From positions 682,001 through 746,000 of the forward strand of contig NZ_VUOH01000001.1 of assembly GCF_015390235.1 (NCBI RefSeq): 64,000 bases of DNA, read 5' to 3'. The notes beneath the pieces are model-generated. The model had not been told where the DNA came from. It did not search any database and worked only from the letters and a program-made list of their open reading frames with translations. Made by a program: the position numbers and the translations under genes. This stretch comes from Quadrisphaera sp. INWT6. GTDB taxonomy: Bacteria > Actinomycetota > Actinomycetes > Actinomycetales > Quadrisphaeraceae. Below are positions 16,403-25,637 of the stretch, in pieces (position 1 is the first letter of the stretch; each line of letters opens with the position of its first letter).

Positions 16403-18358
16403 GTGGGGCCAAAACAGAGCATCACAGTGGGGCCAGATCGGGTTGACACAACCATCCGGCGCATCTTCGATGAGACACCGGCCCCGCTGCTGCTGCTGAC
16501 GCCGGACTTCGTCATCGTGCACGCCAACCGTGCATGGCTGCAGGCCACCGCCACCACCTTGGAGGCCACCGTCGGGCGGGGCCTGTTCGAGGTGTTCCCG
16601 ATGAACCCCGACGACCCAGGCGCCGACGGACTGGTCAACCTGCGCAACTCACTGGCCGCGGCACGCGACTCCCGCCGCCCGGTGACGATGGCGATCCAGA
16701 AGTACGACATCCCCCTGCCTGACGGCGCCTGGGCCGAGCGCTACTGGAGCCCGCGCAACGTCCCGATTCTGGACCAGGACGGCCAGGTGGTGTTCCTACT
16801 GCACCGCTCGGACGACATCACCGAGTACGTCCACACCCGCGAAGAGGCACGGGAGACCAGCGAGCTGAACCAGCTCCTGCGCCAGCGCGCCGCACGCGTC
16901 GAAGCTGACCTGTACGCCCGCACCCGCGAGCTTGAGCAGCTGGTCGCCGACCTGGGACGGGCCACCGCCCGCGCGGAGCTGCTGGCACAGGTGACCAGTG
17001 AGCTGGCCGGGACCCTGGACGCCGAGCAGGCCGTGGGGCGCCTGGCGGAGCTGGTGGTACCACTGCTGGCGGACTGGTGCGTCGTCACCCTGGTCACCGA
17101 CGAGCAGCACCCAGGGCCACGGGTCGCCCTGAGCCGCGCACTGCGCGATGTCGGCTCCTGGCACACCGATCCCGCCCAGCGAGCCCTCGTCGCCGAGTAC
17201 GCCCGCACCAGGCTCGCGGCGCTGCACCCGGAGTCCCTGCTCGCTCAGGCTCTGGTGACCGGGACCGTCCAGGCCTGCCCCACCGGGGCCACGGACTACC
17301 TGACCTCGGTGCTCGCGCCGGGCCGGGCTCGGGAGCTGGCCGCCCAGCTGGCCCCGGAGTCGCTGCTGGTGCTGCCGCTGCGCGCCCGCGGACACACGCT
17401 GGGCCTGCTGGTGCTGGCCGGCGGTACCGCTCGCGCGCCGATGTCCGCCGAAGAGGTCGCCACCGCCAGCGACGTCGCCGGCCGCGCGGGCCTGGCGCTG
17501 GACAACGCCCGTCTGTACCGCCACCAGCGCGAGCTGGCCGAGGCCCTGCAGCGGTCGCTGCTGACTCCACCGGTCGAGCCCGACCACCTGCAGGTGGTGG
17601 TGCTCTACACCCCGGCAGCGCAGTCCTCCCAGGTGGGCGGGGACTGGTACGACGCCTTCCTGCAGCCAGAGGGCACCATGATCCTCACCGTGGGGGACGT
17701 GCTGGGTCACGACACCCAGGCCGCCACGACGATGGGGCAGATCCGCTCCCTGCTGCGCGGCATCGCTGTGGCCACCGGCGCTGGTCCGGCGGGGATCCTG
17801 ACGGGGGTGGACAAGGCGATGACCACCTTGCAGGTGCCCACGACGGCCACCGCGGTGGTCGCGCGTTTCGAGCAGACCGCTGAGCAGCTGCAGCAGGCGG
17901 TGACCCGGTTGGTGTGGTCCAACGCCGGCCACCCGCCGCCGATGGTGATCGACGCCGAAGGCGGCGTCACGTCGCTGACCGGTGGGTCCTCTGAGCTGCT
18001 GCTGGGGGTGCTGCCCGAGACCGAGCGCACCGATGCGGAGGTGTTCCTGACGGAGGGCTCCACGGTGCTGCTGTTCACCGACGGCCTGGTGGAGCGGCGT
18101 GACCAGCCCCTGGAGCAGGGACTGGCGCTGCTGCAGCGGACCCTGGAGGAGCTGGCCGGGGATGACGCCGGCCTGGATGCTCTGTGCGATGGGGTCCTGG
18201 CGCGGATGCTGCCGGAGCGGCCCGAGGACGATGTGGCGCTGGTCGCGGTGCGCGTGCATCCGCAGGACCGCCCGCGCCCGTCTGAGGCTGGGCCGCGGCG
18301 CCTGCCCGAGGACGTCGAGGACGTCCCTGAGGTGATCACGCGCGCTTCCTCGTGTTAG
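16403..18358 (+). CDS. PAS-GAF-PP2C (SpoIIE/RsbU-type) phosphatase, 5' end replaced by IS21
   Basis: The frame now opens at a GTG inside the IS21 right end (16403) and enters native sequence at 16460. Domains: PAS (residues ~20-130; FDETPAPLLLLTPDFVIVHANRA, DIPLPDG, RSDDITEYVHTREEA), a coiled linker, GAF (~190-370) and a PP2C/SpoIIE domain (~390-620) with VGGDWYDAF, VGDVLGHDTQAATTMGQ, WSNAGHPPP, LLFTDGLVERR and EDDVALVAVR; the metal-binding aspartates are present. Such enzymes dephosphorylate STAS anti-sigma antagonists in partner-switching systems. The PAS part is strongly similar to the phosphatase at 29440-32334. Without the IS, 19 native codons (13585-13641) would precede residue R-R-I-F. 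Whether the chimeric start is translated is unknown. Confidence 0.85.
   Translation: MGPKQSITVGPDRVDTTIRRIFDETPAPLLLLTPDFVIVHANRAWLQATATTLEATVGRGLFEVFPMNPDDPGADGLVNLRNSLAAARDSRRPVTMAIQKYDIPLPDGAWAERYWSPRNVPILDQDGQVVFLLHRSDDITEYVHTREEARETSELNQLLRQRAARVEADLYARTRELEQLVADLGRATARAELLAQVTSELAGTLDAEQAVGRLAELVVPLLADWCVVTLVTDEQHPGPRVALSRALRDVGSWHTDPAQRALVAEYARTRLAALHPESLLAQALVTGTVQACPTGATDYLTSVLAPGRARELAAQLAPESLLVLPLRARGHTLGLLVLAGGTARAPMSAEEVATASDVAGRAGLALDNARLYRHQRELAEALQRSLLTPPVEPDHLQVVVLYTPAAQSSQVGGDWYDAFLQPEGTMILTVGDVLGHDTQAATTMGQIRSLLRGIAVATGAGPAGILTGVDKAMTTLQVPTTATAVVARFEQTAEQLQQAVTRLVWSNAGHPPPMVIDAEGGVTSLTGGSSELLLGVLPETERTDAEVFLTEGSTVLLFTDGLVERRDQPLEQGLALLQRTLEELAGDDAGLDALCDGVLARMLPERPEDDVALVAVRVHPQDRPRPSEAGPRRLPEDVEDVPEVITRASSC
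16429..16454 (-). repeat. IS21 right terminal inverted repeat
   Basis: Inverted counterpart of 13642-13667. It contains an outward TTGACA at 16443-16448, which could serve as a -35 box toward the interrupted gene. The terminal repeat and its inner neighbour stay open in the phosphatase reading frame. Confidence 0.75.
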
Positions 18359-18706
18359 CGGCTCCACTCCATCGGGCAGCTCAGTTAGGGCCCGATGAGC
18401 GACCGTCGATCGGGCGCCTGGAGCCTTCACGGCGGACCGATGACTGAGCTGGCGGCTAGTCGCACTCGGGGATGGGTTACCGGACGCCACGGCCGCCCGG
18501 GAACCGCCTTCACTCGAGGAGCTGCAGCCGAGGCCGAGTCACCGGCTAGCTGACAGCCCGGGGATCAGCAGCGACTCGTAGGCATGACTGACGCCAGTCC
18601 GGACGGGCGTCTACCCATCGGCATACCGGTCCACCGGTGCACGCGGCGGCCTCACCTGCCGATGACGTGTGCGTCAGGCAAGCAAGCTTCCACCATCGGA
18701 GCCACT
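18359..18706. other. Intergenic stretch with hairpin
   Basis: About 350 bp between the phosphatase and the chemoreceptor. It holds the hairpin at 18370-18397. A reading frame in phase with the chemoreceptor is open from 18584, but its extra residues do not look like receptor sequence. Confidence 0.5.
18370..18397 (+). terminator. Hairpin after phosphatase gene
   Basis: CATCGGGC and GCCCGATG form a perfect 8-bp stem with a 12-base loop, 12 bp after the stop codon. There is no U-tract. Confidence 0.55.
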
Positions 18707-20287
18707 GTGCTGTCGCACCTGAGCAACATCAAGATCGGTACCAAGCTCACCGCCGTCCAGCTGTTGTCCGGGACGGTGCTCATCGCCGTCGCCGGCTTCG
18801 CCGCCGTCCAGCTGGACGCGGCCCAGCAGCGCTCCGAAGGCGTGTACTCCCAGCTAATGTCCGTCGCTGACCTCGGCGCGGTCTACGAGGACGCCGTCGA
18901 GATGCGGCTGGACACCGCCAACATGGCCCTTGCCGACGCCGCGGGCGCCGCGAAGATACAGTCCACCGTGGCCGAGCACGAGACGGCGCTGGACACCGAG
19001 TGGAAGGCCTACGAGGCCTCCGACCCTCAAGCACTCGACGAATCGCGCAGTGCGGCGTGGGAGGCCATCACCACGTGGCGCCAAGCGCGCGAGCAGCTCA
19101 AGACCCTCGCCCTGGCCGATGACGACGCCGGGTACGCCGCGGCCCGCGACGCCTCGGTCACCCCCGCGGCCACCGCCGCCTTCCAGGCCCTGGACGGCTT
19201 GCAGAAGGAGGAGTCCGCGGCTGCCCTGGAGATGTCCAATGCCGGTGCTGCCGCGTTCACGACCAGCCTGACGCTCTTCGTCGTCTTGGTGGTGCTCGGC
19301 CTGGCGATTGGGCTGGTTCTGAGCCAGGTCATCTCCCGGGGCATCACCACCCGCCTGCGCCGGGTGGTCGCCGTCACCGAGGGCCTGGCAGCAGGACGTC
19401 TGGACCAGCGCACCAAGATCGACAGCCGCGACGAGGTCGGTCAGGTGGCCGCCGCCACCGACGCCTCCATCGACCAGCTCGCCGCGGTGGTGGCCACCAT
19501 CACCACCAAGGCCGAGTCAGTCGCTGCGTCCTCTGAGCACCTCTCGGCGGTCTCGGCCCAGCTGTCGGCCGGGGCGGAGGAGTCCTCGGTGCAGGCCCAG
19601 CTGGTCGCCGCGGCCTCGGAGCAGATCTCCGCCTCGATGGCGACCATCGCCGCGGCCGGGGAGGAGATGACCGCAGCGATCGGGGAGATCGCCTCCTCCA
19701 CCGCATCGGCGTCCTCGACAGCTGAGGATGCGGTCAGCACTGCGACCTCTGCCGGTCAGACCGTGGACCGCCTCGGGGATTCCAGCCGGGAGATCGGTGA
19801 CGTCGTCAAGCTAATCACCTCGATCGCGGAGCAGACGAACCTGCTGGCCCTGAACGCCACCATCGAGGCGGCCCGGGCCGGTGAGGCGGGCAAGGGCTTC
19901 GCGGTGGTGGCCGGTGAGGTCAAGGAGCTGGCCCGTCAGACCGCCCAGGCGACCGAGCAGATCGTGTCTCGGGTGGCGACCGCTCAAAGTGATGCGGCGG
20001 CAGCGCGTTCGGCGATCGAGCAGATCGGGGAGGTCATTGGCCGTATCGACGCGCTGCAGGCGACGGTGGCCTCGGCGGTGGAGGAGCAGTCGGCCACGAC
20101 CGCGGAGATGGTCCGCTCGGTCACGGAGGTCTCCTCGGGCACTCAGGAGATCAGCGCCAACATCGGTGGTGTGGCGGCCGCGGCGGCTGAGACGACCTCG
20201 GGGGCGGCGGCGACGAGCACCACCTCCCAGCAGCTGTCGCGCACTGCGGGCGAGCTGCGGGCTGCGGTGGCGATCTTCCGACTGTGA
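18707..20287 (+). CDS. Methyl-accepting chemotaxis protein
   Basis: 526 residues from GTG 18707, chosen because GGAG lies five bases upstream and the product then begins [20 protein letters not shown], a standard receptor N-terminus. Membrane segments: about 15-37 and 180-205. Between them is a ~140-residue helical sensor domain (four-helix-bundle type, rich in Ala and Glu). HAMP follows (~205-258), then the signalling domain with hairpin tip [20 protein letters not shown] and [20 protein letters not shown]. Receptors signal through CheW/CheA, neither of which is in the window, so it must use host partners or act otherwise. A GGDEF-EAL gene follows after 40 bp and is probably cotranscribed. 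Confidence 0.9.
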   Translation: MLSHLSNIKIGTKLTAVQLLSGTVLIAVAGFAAVQLDAAQQRSEGVYSQLMSVADLGAVYEDAVEMRLDTANMALADAAGAAKIQSTVAEHETALDTEWKAYEASDPQALDESRSAAWEAITTWRQAREQLKTLALADDDAGYAAARDASVTPAATAAFQALDGLQKEESAAALEMSNAGAAAFTTSLTLFVVLVVLGLAIGLVLSQVISRGITTRLRRVVAVTEGLAAGRLDQRTKIDSRDEVGQVAAATDASIDQLAAVVATITTKAESVAASSEHLSAVSAQLSAGAEESSVQAQLVAAASEQISASMATIAAAGEEMTAAIGEIASSTASASSTAEDAVSTATSAGQTVDRLGDSSREIGDVVKLITSIAEQTNLLALNATIEAARAGEAGKGFAVVAGEVKELARQTAQATEQIVSRVATAQSDAAAARSAIEQIGEVIGRIDALQATVASAVEEQSATTAEMVRSVTEVSSGTQEISANIGGVAAAAAETTSGAAATSTTSQQLSRTAGELRAAVAIFRL

Positions 20288-20327
20288 GCGCCCGGTGCCA
20301 CACGGGGGAACAGAGAGTGATGTGCTG

Positions 20328-22688
20328 ATGGCTGACGCCAGGCCTGCCGCCGGCCCCCGCAGTTTCTTGCTCATCACTGTTCTGGCGTTCCTGATTTGCT
20401 GCATCTGCGTGCCAGCTCGTAACGACCTGGAGAGCGCCCTTGGTGCGCGAGCCCTTTCCCACATCGTGGACCTCGGGCTGTACAACTTCGTCTACGTCGC
20501 TGCTGCGGTCATGTTGTTCTTCCGACCCGCGCACTCCCCACGAGAGGGGATGGGGTGGCGGATCCTGGCGCTGGGGATGTTGTGCACCGCAGGCGGAAAC
20601 GCCTGGTACTCCCTGGTCCTGGCTCGCTTGCCCGAGATGCCCTACCCCTCGATGGCAGACGTCTTTTACCTGTCTTGGTACCCGGCCTGCTACCTCGCGA
20701 TCGTGCTGATCTTGACCGCCCACGTAGGTCGCTTCCCGCTCAGCGTTTGGCTGGACGGCCTCGTGGCCGGTGCTGGGGTTGCCGCCATCGCCGCGGCGAT
20801 GTGGTTTCGACCTCTGACCGCCACCGACCCCGGCACCCCGCTGCTGACCGTGCTGGCCTCCATCGCCTACCCCGTCTTCGACCTATTGCTGCTGGTGCTG
20901 CTGGTCGGAGTGCTCTTCATTTTGCGCACCGCACTTCGCGACTGGGTACTGCTGCTGGCCGCAGGACTGGGCGTGACCGCCGCCAGCGACGTCCTCCTGT
21001 CCACGCAAGTCGTCGCCGGCACCTACGTCCAGGGTGGCTGGGGCGATATCGGGTTCCTGTTCGCGATCGTGCTGATGGTCCTGGCCGCGCACCGCAGCCG
21101 CCGTTCTCAGCCTGTGGATGCACTCGAGATCCTCACCCGGCGCCGTGGAGGCTCCATGCGGGTCCTGCTCATCCCGCTGCTGAGTGCAGGGGCCAGCCTC
21201 GCCCTACTCGCCCTCGGGCAAGGCGAGCGCTTTCCTCCCGTAGCTGGGGTCTTCGCCGCCGTGTGCATCGGCGGTGCCGGGTTGCGCGCCGCACTCACCG
21301 TTCGCGAGCTGGCCCAGATGGCTGACGTGCACCGCGAGGCCCGCACCGATGACTTGACCCGACTGCCCAACCGGCGGGCCCTGTACGAGGAATGCGACAC
21401 CGTCCTTGCCGCTGGGGTACGCAACAAGACCATGACCACGATGCTGTTGATCGATCTCGATGGCTTCAAGGACATCAACGACAGCCTCGGGCACGGCGCG
21501 GGAGATGACCTGCTTGTTGCCTTCGCCCAGCGAGTGGAGCACCTCACGGGGCCGGGTGAGCTCTTCGCTCGACTCGGTGGGGATGAGTTCGCCGTGCTGC
21601 TGCCACGCACCAGTGAGAGTGAAGGTCTGGCTCTAGCGCAGGAGGTCGTCCGCGCGGCTCGCGAACCCTTCATTCTCGCAGCTGCACGCCTGACCGTCGA
21701 CGCCTCCATCGGTGTAGCCACCACGACCGCCGGCCCACAGGGCCGCGGGGACCTGCTGCGGATGGCCGACATCGCCATGTACGCCGCCAAGGGCAGCCCG
21801 CGTCGGGTCTGCACTCCCGCCGACGCCGTTGATGCCCACCTGGGCGAGACGCGCCTGGCGCTGCTGTCACGACTTCGTGATGGCTTGACCGGCGCCCCTT
21901 CTGCACGTGCCACCGCCGGGCGCATCGAAGTCCTGCTCCAGCCCAAGATCGACCTCGCAGACGCGAGTCTGGTGGGCGTTGAAGCCCTGGCCCGCTGGCG
22001 CGAACCGGACGGCACCCTCCTACCGCCGAGTGACTTCCTGCCTCTGATGAGCCGCGCGGGGCTGCTGCCGGCCTTGGCAACAGCGGTCCTGAGCGCAGCC
22101 CTGGACGCCGCACGCTCGCTGGCTGATGCTGGGCTGGTCGTGCCCGTCGCGGTCAACCTGTCCCCGGTCGACGTCCAGGACCTCGCCTTGGCCGAGCGCC
22201 TTCAGCAGCTCCTCACCGAACGCGATCTACCGGCGTCGGCGCTGACCGTGGAACTGACTGAGGACAGCTTGGTCACCGACCCCGACCGTGTCGCCGCAGT
22301 GCTGAGTGCGGTCCGCGCCATAGGGGTGCGCGTCAGCCTTGACGACTTCGGCACAGGCTATTCCTCGCTGTCTTATCTGCGTCGCCTGCCCGTGGACGAG
22401 GTCAAGCTGGACCGCTCTTTCACCCTGGACATCGAGTCCGACCCGGCCGCCGAGGCCGTCGTCAAGCACACCGTGGGCCTGGTGCACGCTCTGGGTCTGC
22501 GCATCGTGGCTGAAGGCATCGAGGACGGCGCGACCGCTGCCGTCATGAGACGACTGGGATGTGATCAGGGCCAGGGCTTCTTTTGGTCACGTCCCACGAC
22601 GTGTGAGGACCTGCTTCTCACCCACCTTGGACCGCGCAGGCGTTCGACCACATGGAGATCGGACTCACTCTCGACCAGGCGCGGGTGA
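20328..22688 (+). CDS. Membrane GGDEF-EAL c-di-GMP enzyme
   Basis: 786 residues from ATG 20328 (GTG 20322 in frame is an alternative). The first ~330 residues hold eight to ten hydrophobic segments, a MASE-like sensor. The GGDEF domain (~340-500) has DDLTRLPNRRAL and RLGGDEFAVLLPR; no RxxD inhibitory site precedes it. The EAL domain (~525-770) has LLQPKIDLADASLVGVEALARW, VELTEDSL, LDDFGTGYSSLSYLRRLPVD and IVAEGIEDG, so both the cyclase and phosphodiesterase signatures look intact. It makes and/or degrades c-di-GMP at the membrane. It follows the chemoreceptor by 40 bp. Confidence 0.88.
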   Translation: MADARPAAGPRSFLLITVLAFLICCICVPARNDLESALGARALSHIVDLGLYNFVYVAAAVMLFFRPAHSPREGMGWRILALGMLCTAGGNAWYSLVLARLPEMPYPSMADVFYLSWYPACYLAIVLILTAHVGRFPLSVWLDGLVAGAGVAAIAAAMWFRPLTATDPGTPLLTVLASIAYPVFDLLLLVLLVGVLFILRTALRDWVLLLAAGLGVTAASDVLLSTQVVAGTYVQGGWGDIGFLFAIVLMVLAAHRSRRSQPVDALEILTRRRGGSMRVLLIPLLSAGASLALLALGQGERFPPVAGVFAAVCIGGAGLRAALTVRELAQMADVHREARTDDLTRLPNRRALYEECDTVLAAGVRNKTMTTMLLIDLDGFKDINDSLGHGAGDDLLVAFAQRVEHLTGPGELFARLGGDEFAVLLPRTSESEGLALAQEVVRAAREPFILAAARLTVDASIGVATTTAGPQGRGDLLRMADIAMYAAKGSPRRVCTPADAVDAHLGETRLALLSRLRDGLTGAPSARATAGRIEVLLQPKIDLADASLVGVEALARWREPDGTLLPPSDFLPLMSRAGLLPALATAVLSAALDAARSLADAGLVVPVAVNLSPVDVQDLALAERLQQLLTERDLPASALTVELTEDSLVTDPDRVAAVLSAVRAIGVRVSLDDFGTGYSSLSYLRRLPVDEVKLDRSFTLDIESDPAAEAVVKHTVGLVHALGLRIVAEGIEDGATAAVMRRLGCDQGQGFFWSRPTTCEDLLLTHLGPRRRSTTWRSDSLSTRRG

Positions 22689-22937
22689 GCGCCGACCACT
22701 GCTGCCAGTCAGCGTCTCGCAGACCACCGTGCTCCGGTCAGCGTCTCGCTGATGACCGGCGGTCACCGAACGCCTCGGCACGCGTGGCGCCTGCCTGGCT
22801 TTCGAGGTCAGTGTCCGTCGCAGAGGGGATCGCTGACTGCACGCCGCAGTGGCTGCTGGTGGACGCCGACAGCTCCAACCGCCGGCCGTCGCAGAAAGAT
22901 CCCCGCCGGACGCTGTACCTCCCCAGCGGCCATTCCG

Positions 22938-23255
22938 TCAGCGCGGACGACCGCCCCTGGCGGCGGAGGGGCGGGAGGGCGCCTCGTGCCGCGCAGCTTC
23001 CACAGCGGCGGCGAACCGGTCGGTGGCCAACCACTGACCCGACACCTCGCCGGTGTCAGGTTCAGCCATGCAGAAGAGGTACTCCGACAGCACGTCAGCG
23101 GGAAGGTGGTCTCGCACCTGCAGCGCAAGCTCCTCCGGCACCGCATCAGCCGGATGCCACGAGAGCCACCGGCGCTGCAGCTGCTCATCAAGGCCGCTCC
23201 ACCAGCCGCGCAGGAGCTGATCGTCGATCACGGCACTGGACGGTAAATCGTCCAC
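22938..23255 (-). CDS. Hypothetical protein
   Basis: 105 residues from GTG 23255. The central part looks like a real folded protein: LLRGWWSGLDEQLQRRWLSW, ADAVPEELALQVRDHLP, GQWLATDRFAAAVEAAR. It has many tryptophans and no membrane segment. The C-terminus is basic (RPSAARGGRPR). The family is not recognised. The start is weakly supported, since no ribosome site is seen; GTG codons a few residues later are alternatives. It converges with the GGDEF-EAL gene across about 250 bp in which I find no other gene. Confidence 0.5.
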   Translation of the reverse strand: MDDLPSSAVIDDQLLRGWWSGLDEQLQRRWLSWHPADAVPEELALQVRDHLPADVLSEYLFCMAEPDTGEVSGQWLATDRFAAAVEAARHEAPSRPSAARGGRPR

Positions 23256-23370
23256 GACTGAACTGCAACAGACTCAACAGCCCGCAGGCGGGAGCGGGGG
23301 CCGGTGCTGACGCACCGGCCCCCTGCTGCACCTCATGTCACACGTCAGCCCGGCGTCCGGGCCTCGAGCG

Positions 23371-23973
23371 TCAGCGGTGGGCGCCAGCCTCGTGCTCCGA
23401 CTCAGCCGCTCGCACGTCCAGCGGAGCCTGCCCGCTCCCGGCGGAGTCGCCAGGGACGTCGGGGTCGTCGGTGCTGAACCGGTCCTCGCGCTCGGTCAGG
23501 ACCGGCTGGTCGCCCTGGGCGATGGAGTGCACCGTCTCCTCGGAGTCGACTGGCGCGCTGATCTGGGCGCCGAGCTGATGCAGGATCCCCAGCTCGTCCG
23601 TCGCTCCCCAGCGCTCCACGATCTTCCCGTCCTCGAAGCGGCCGACCTGCACCCCGCGGGCCTCGACGCGCTTGCCGGTGGCGGGCACTCCCTGGAAGTC
23701 GCCCTGGTGGGTGCCGCTGAGCCGGTAGGCGATGACGACGTTGTCCTCGTCGGCGACCAGCTGGTCGACCTGCAGCTGGGCGTCGGGGAAGGCCGCGGTC
23801 AGGGTGCGGAAGAAGTCCTTGGTGCCCTCCACGCCGTCGCCCTGGTCAGGGGCCTTGTCGTGGTCGAGCACGTCGGTAGCGAAGACCTCATGGATGCGGT
23901 CGATCTGCCCGGCGTTGAGCAGCTCACCCAGGTGCTGCTGGGCGGCGGTGTTGGTCTCTCGTGTCGAAGCCAT
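23371..23973 (-). CDS. SnoaL-like / ester-cyclase-family protein
   Basis: 200 residues from ATG 23973, with a strong AGGAGG site upstream. Residues ~5-135 are a SnoaL-like cone fold of the NTF2 superfamily: HLGELLNAGQIDRIHEVFAT, VLDHD, FFRTLTAAFPDAQLQVDQLV, VVIAYRLSGTHQGDFQGVPA, RFEDGKIVERWGATDELGIL. Family members are polyketide cyclases or small-molecule isomerases and hydrolases. An acidic, low-complexity tail of about 60 residues (STDDPDVPGDSAGSGQAP) is extra. It lies downstream of the alcohol dehydrogenase on the same strand (78-bp gap) and may be cotranscribed with it. Confidence 0.8.
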   Translation of the reverse strand: MASTRETNTAAQQHLGELLNAGQIDRIHEVFATDVLDHDKAPDQGDGVEGTKDFFRTLTAAFPDAQLQVDQLVADEDNVVIAYRLSGTHQGDFQGVPATGKRVEARGVQVGRFEDGKIVERWGATDELGILHQLGAQISAPVDSEETVHSIAQGDQPVLTEREDRFSTDDPDVPGDSAGSGQAPLDVRAAESEHEAGAHR

Positions 23974-24050
23974 GGAGTCCTCCTGTGTCGTGGGTGCAGT
24001 ACTGCGGGGGCGCGGGGGCGGAAGAGCTCGTTCGGAGGTGCCAGCTCTGG

Positions 24051-25118
24051 TCAGGCGCGGCGCAGGGTGGCGTTGTCGATGACGTAGCGAAAGCGCACGT
24101 CCTTGGCCACGACCTCGTCGAAGGCCTCGTTGACCTGCTGCACGGGGATGACCTTCACCTCCGCGGCGATGCCGTGCTCAGCGGCGAAGTCCAGCACCTG
24201 CTGGGTCTCAGCGATGCTGCCGATCAACGAGCCGGCCACGGTGACGCGCTTCATGGACACCGCCGCCATGTCCAGGCCCCCTGCTTCCAGCGGCTCCAGC
24301 ATCCCCACCGAGACCAGGGCGCCGTCGTGGGCGACCAGCTCCACGTACGGCTTCATGTCGAACGGCGTCGGGATCGTCGACAGCACGAAGTCCAGCGAGC
24401 TCGCCCGCTCGGAGACCGCGTCCTCGTCGGTCATGTCCAGCACCGCATCGGCGCCCAGGGCCAGTGCTTCTTCGCGCTTGGCCGGCGTCGTGGTCAGGAC
24501 CACGACCTCATCGGCGCCTCGCGCTTTGGCCAGCTGCACCGCCAGGTGACCGAGCCCGCCCAGGCCAGCCACGCCGACCTTCATCCCCGGGCCGACCTTC
24601 CAGTGCTCCAGCGGGGACCAGGTGGTCACCCCTGCGCACAGCAGCGGCGCGGCCGCAGACAGCTCGATGGCGTCGGGGATCTTGAGGACGAAGTGCTCGT
24701 GCACCACGACCTGGTCGGAGTACCCGCCCAGGGTCACCTCACCGGTGACCGGGTCGTTGCCGTTGTAGGTGAACACGGCCGGGGGCTGCTGGTACTGCTC
24801 TTCGGTGACGCCGCGCTGGTCCTCAGCGCCCCAGTAGACCAGGCACCCCACCCCGACCCGGTCGCCGACGGCGTGGGCGGTGACGCGCTCGCCGACCTCG
24901 GCGATGGTCCCGGCGATCTCGTGCCCGGGCATGCACGGCCACTGGGTGGCCAGCGCGCCACCGAACTCGTCGCGCGCCTGGTGGACGTCGGAGTGGCACA
25001 CACCGCAGTAGGCGATGTCGATGAGGACGTCCTCGGGTCCGACCGGCCTGCGGTCGAACTCCCGGGGCGCCAGGGGCGTCTTCGCGTCGTCAGTGGCCCA
25101 GCCGATGTTCTTCGCCAT
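24051..25118 (-). CDS. Zinc-dependent alcohol/aldehyde reductase (YahK/CAD type) lacking structural-zinc cysteines
   Basis: 355 residues from ATG 25118 (MAKNIGWATDDAKTPLAP). Catalytic zinc ligands are present: Cys and His in YCGVCHSDVHQ (~38-48), GHEIAG (~70) and the Cys in LLCAGVTTWSPL (~166). The NADP(H)-binding GLGGLGHLAVQLAKARGADE is at ~183. In relatives the loop after VGC carries four cysteines binding a structural zinc and ends in EQYC; here it reads CLVYWGAEDQRGVTEEQYQQ, keeping length and the EQY anchor but losing those cysteines. Homologues reduce cinnamyl-type and short aldehydes with NADPH. Its neighbours (DoxX, SnoaL-like, VOC, SDR) suggest a detoxification block. Confidence 0.9.
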   Translation of the reverse strand: MAKNIGWATDDAKTPLAPREFDRRPVGPEDVLIDIAYCGVCHSDVHQARDEFGGALATQWPCMPGHEIAGTIAEVGERVTAHAVGDRVGVGCLVYWGAEDQRGVTEEQYQQPPAVFTYNGNDPVTGEVTLGGYSDQVVVHEHFVLKIPDAIELSAAAPLLCAGVTTWSPLEHWKVGPGMKVGVAGLGGLGHLAVQLAKARGADEVVVLTTTPAKREEALALGADAVLDMTDEDAVSERASSLDFVLSTIPTPFDMKPYVELVAHDGALVSVGMLEPLEAGGLDMAAVSMKRVTVAGSLIGSIAETQQVLDFAAEHGIAAEVKVIPVQQVNEAFDEVVAKDVRFRYVIDNATLRRA

Positions 25119-25220
25119 GATCCGTCTGTGCCCCGTCGCGCGCGGTCCATTCGCGTCGCGGGCGCTTAGGTCGTCCACGATACAGATGCGGAGGTCGCTC
25201 CCAGCGCGCAGGGTGGGGCG

Positions 25221-25637
25221 ATGGTGACCACGTCGACGTCTCGGGTCCGCACCGCTGCGCGCTGGCTGTTGGGAGGGGCGTTGGTCTTCGCCGGTGTCTC
25301 GCACCTGTCCTTCGCGCGTGAGCCGTTCGCGGCTCAGGTGCCGCCGTGGGCGGTGGAGCGCTCACCCTTCGACGAGGACGCGATCGTGCTGATGTCCGGG
25401 GTCGCGGAGGTCGCGCTGGGGGCGGGTCTGGTGCTGATGCGCGAGGACCAGCGGCGGATGGGTCTGCTGGCGGCGGCGTTCTTCACCGCGATCTTCCCGG
25501 GCAACATCTCCCAGTACACCCAGCGCCGCGACTCCCTGGGTCTGGACTCCGACCGCAAGCGAGCGATCCGGTTGGTGGGACAGCCGCTGCTGGTGGCGTG
25601 GGCGTTGTGGAGCACCCGCCAGCGCCCCACCTCCTGA
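25221..25637 (+). CDS. DoxX-family membrane protein
   Basis: 138 residues, divergent from the dehydrogenase gene with 102 bp between starts. CAGGGT precedes the ATG by six bases. Membrane segments: WLLGGALVFAGVSHLSF (~15-31), IVLMSGVAEVALGAGLVLM (~54-72), GLLAAAFFTAIFPGNISQY (~81-99) and LVGQPLLVAWALW. The signature GVSHLSFAREPFAAQVPPW identifies the DoxX-like group, linked in other bacteria to redox and thiol stress. The shared promoter region suggests joint control with the dehydrogenase (inference). Confidence 0.85.
   Translation: MVTTSTSRVRTAARWLLGGALVFAGVSHLSFAREPFAAQVPPWAVERSPFDEDAIVLMSGVAEVALGAGLVLMREDQRRMGLLAAAFFTAIFPGNISQYTQRRDSLGLDSDRKRAIRLVGQPLLVAWALWSTRQRPTS

Larger units (their letters stand above)
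13642..16454 (+). mobile_element. IS21-family insertion sequence
   Basis: A 2813-bp element carrying istA and istB. Its ends are imperfect 26-bp inverted repeats (13642-13667 and 16429-16454) sharing GATCTGGCCCC exactly. Each is followed inward by a second repeat, GTGATGCTCTG then TGGCCCCA (13681-13702 and 16404-16425 inverted), the multiple-end-repeat layout of IS21. A 5-bp duplication TCCGG (13637-13641 and 16455-16459) flanks it. It interrupts a PP2C phosphatase gene. Confidence 0.9.

Noticed and set aside
22700..22755. Short direct repeat GTCAGCGTCTCGC, two copies
   Set aside because: Two 13-bp copies about 27 bp apart with no further copies or structure; likely chance or local slippage.
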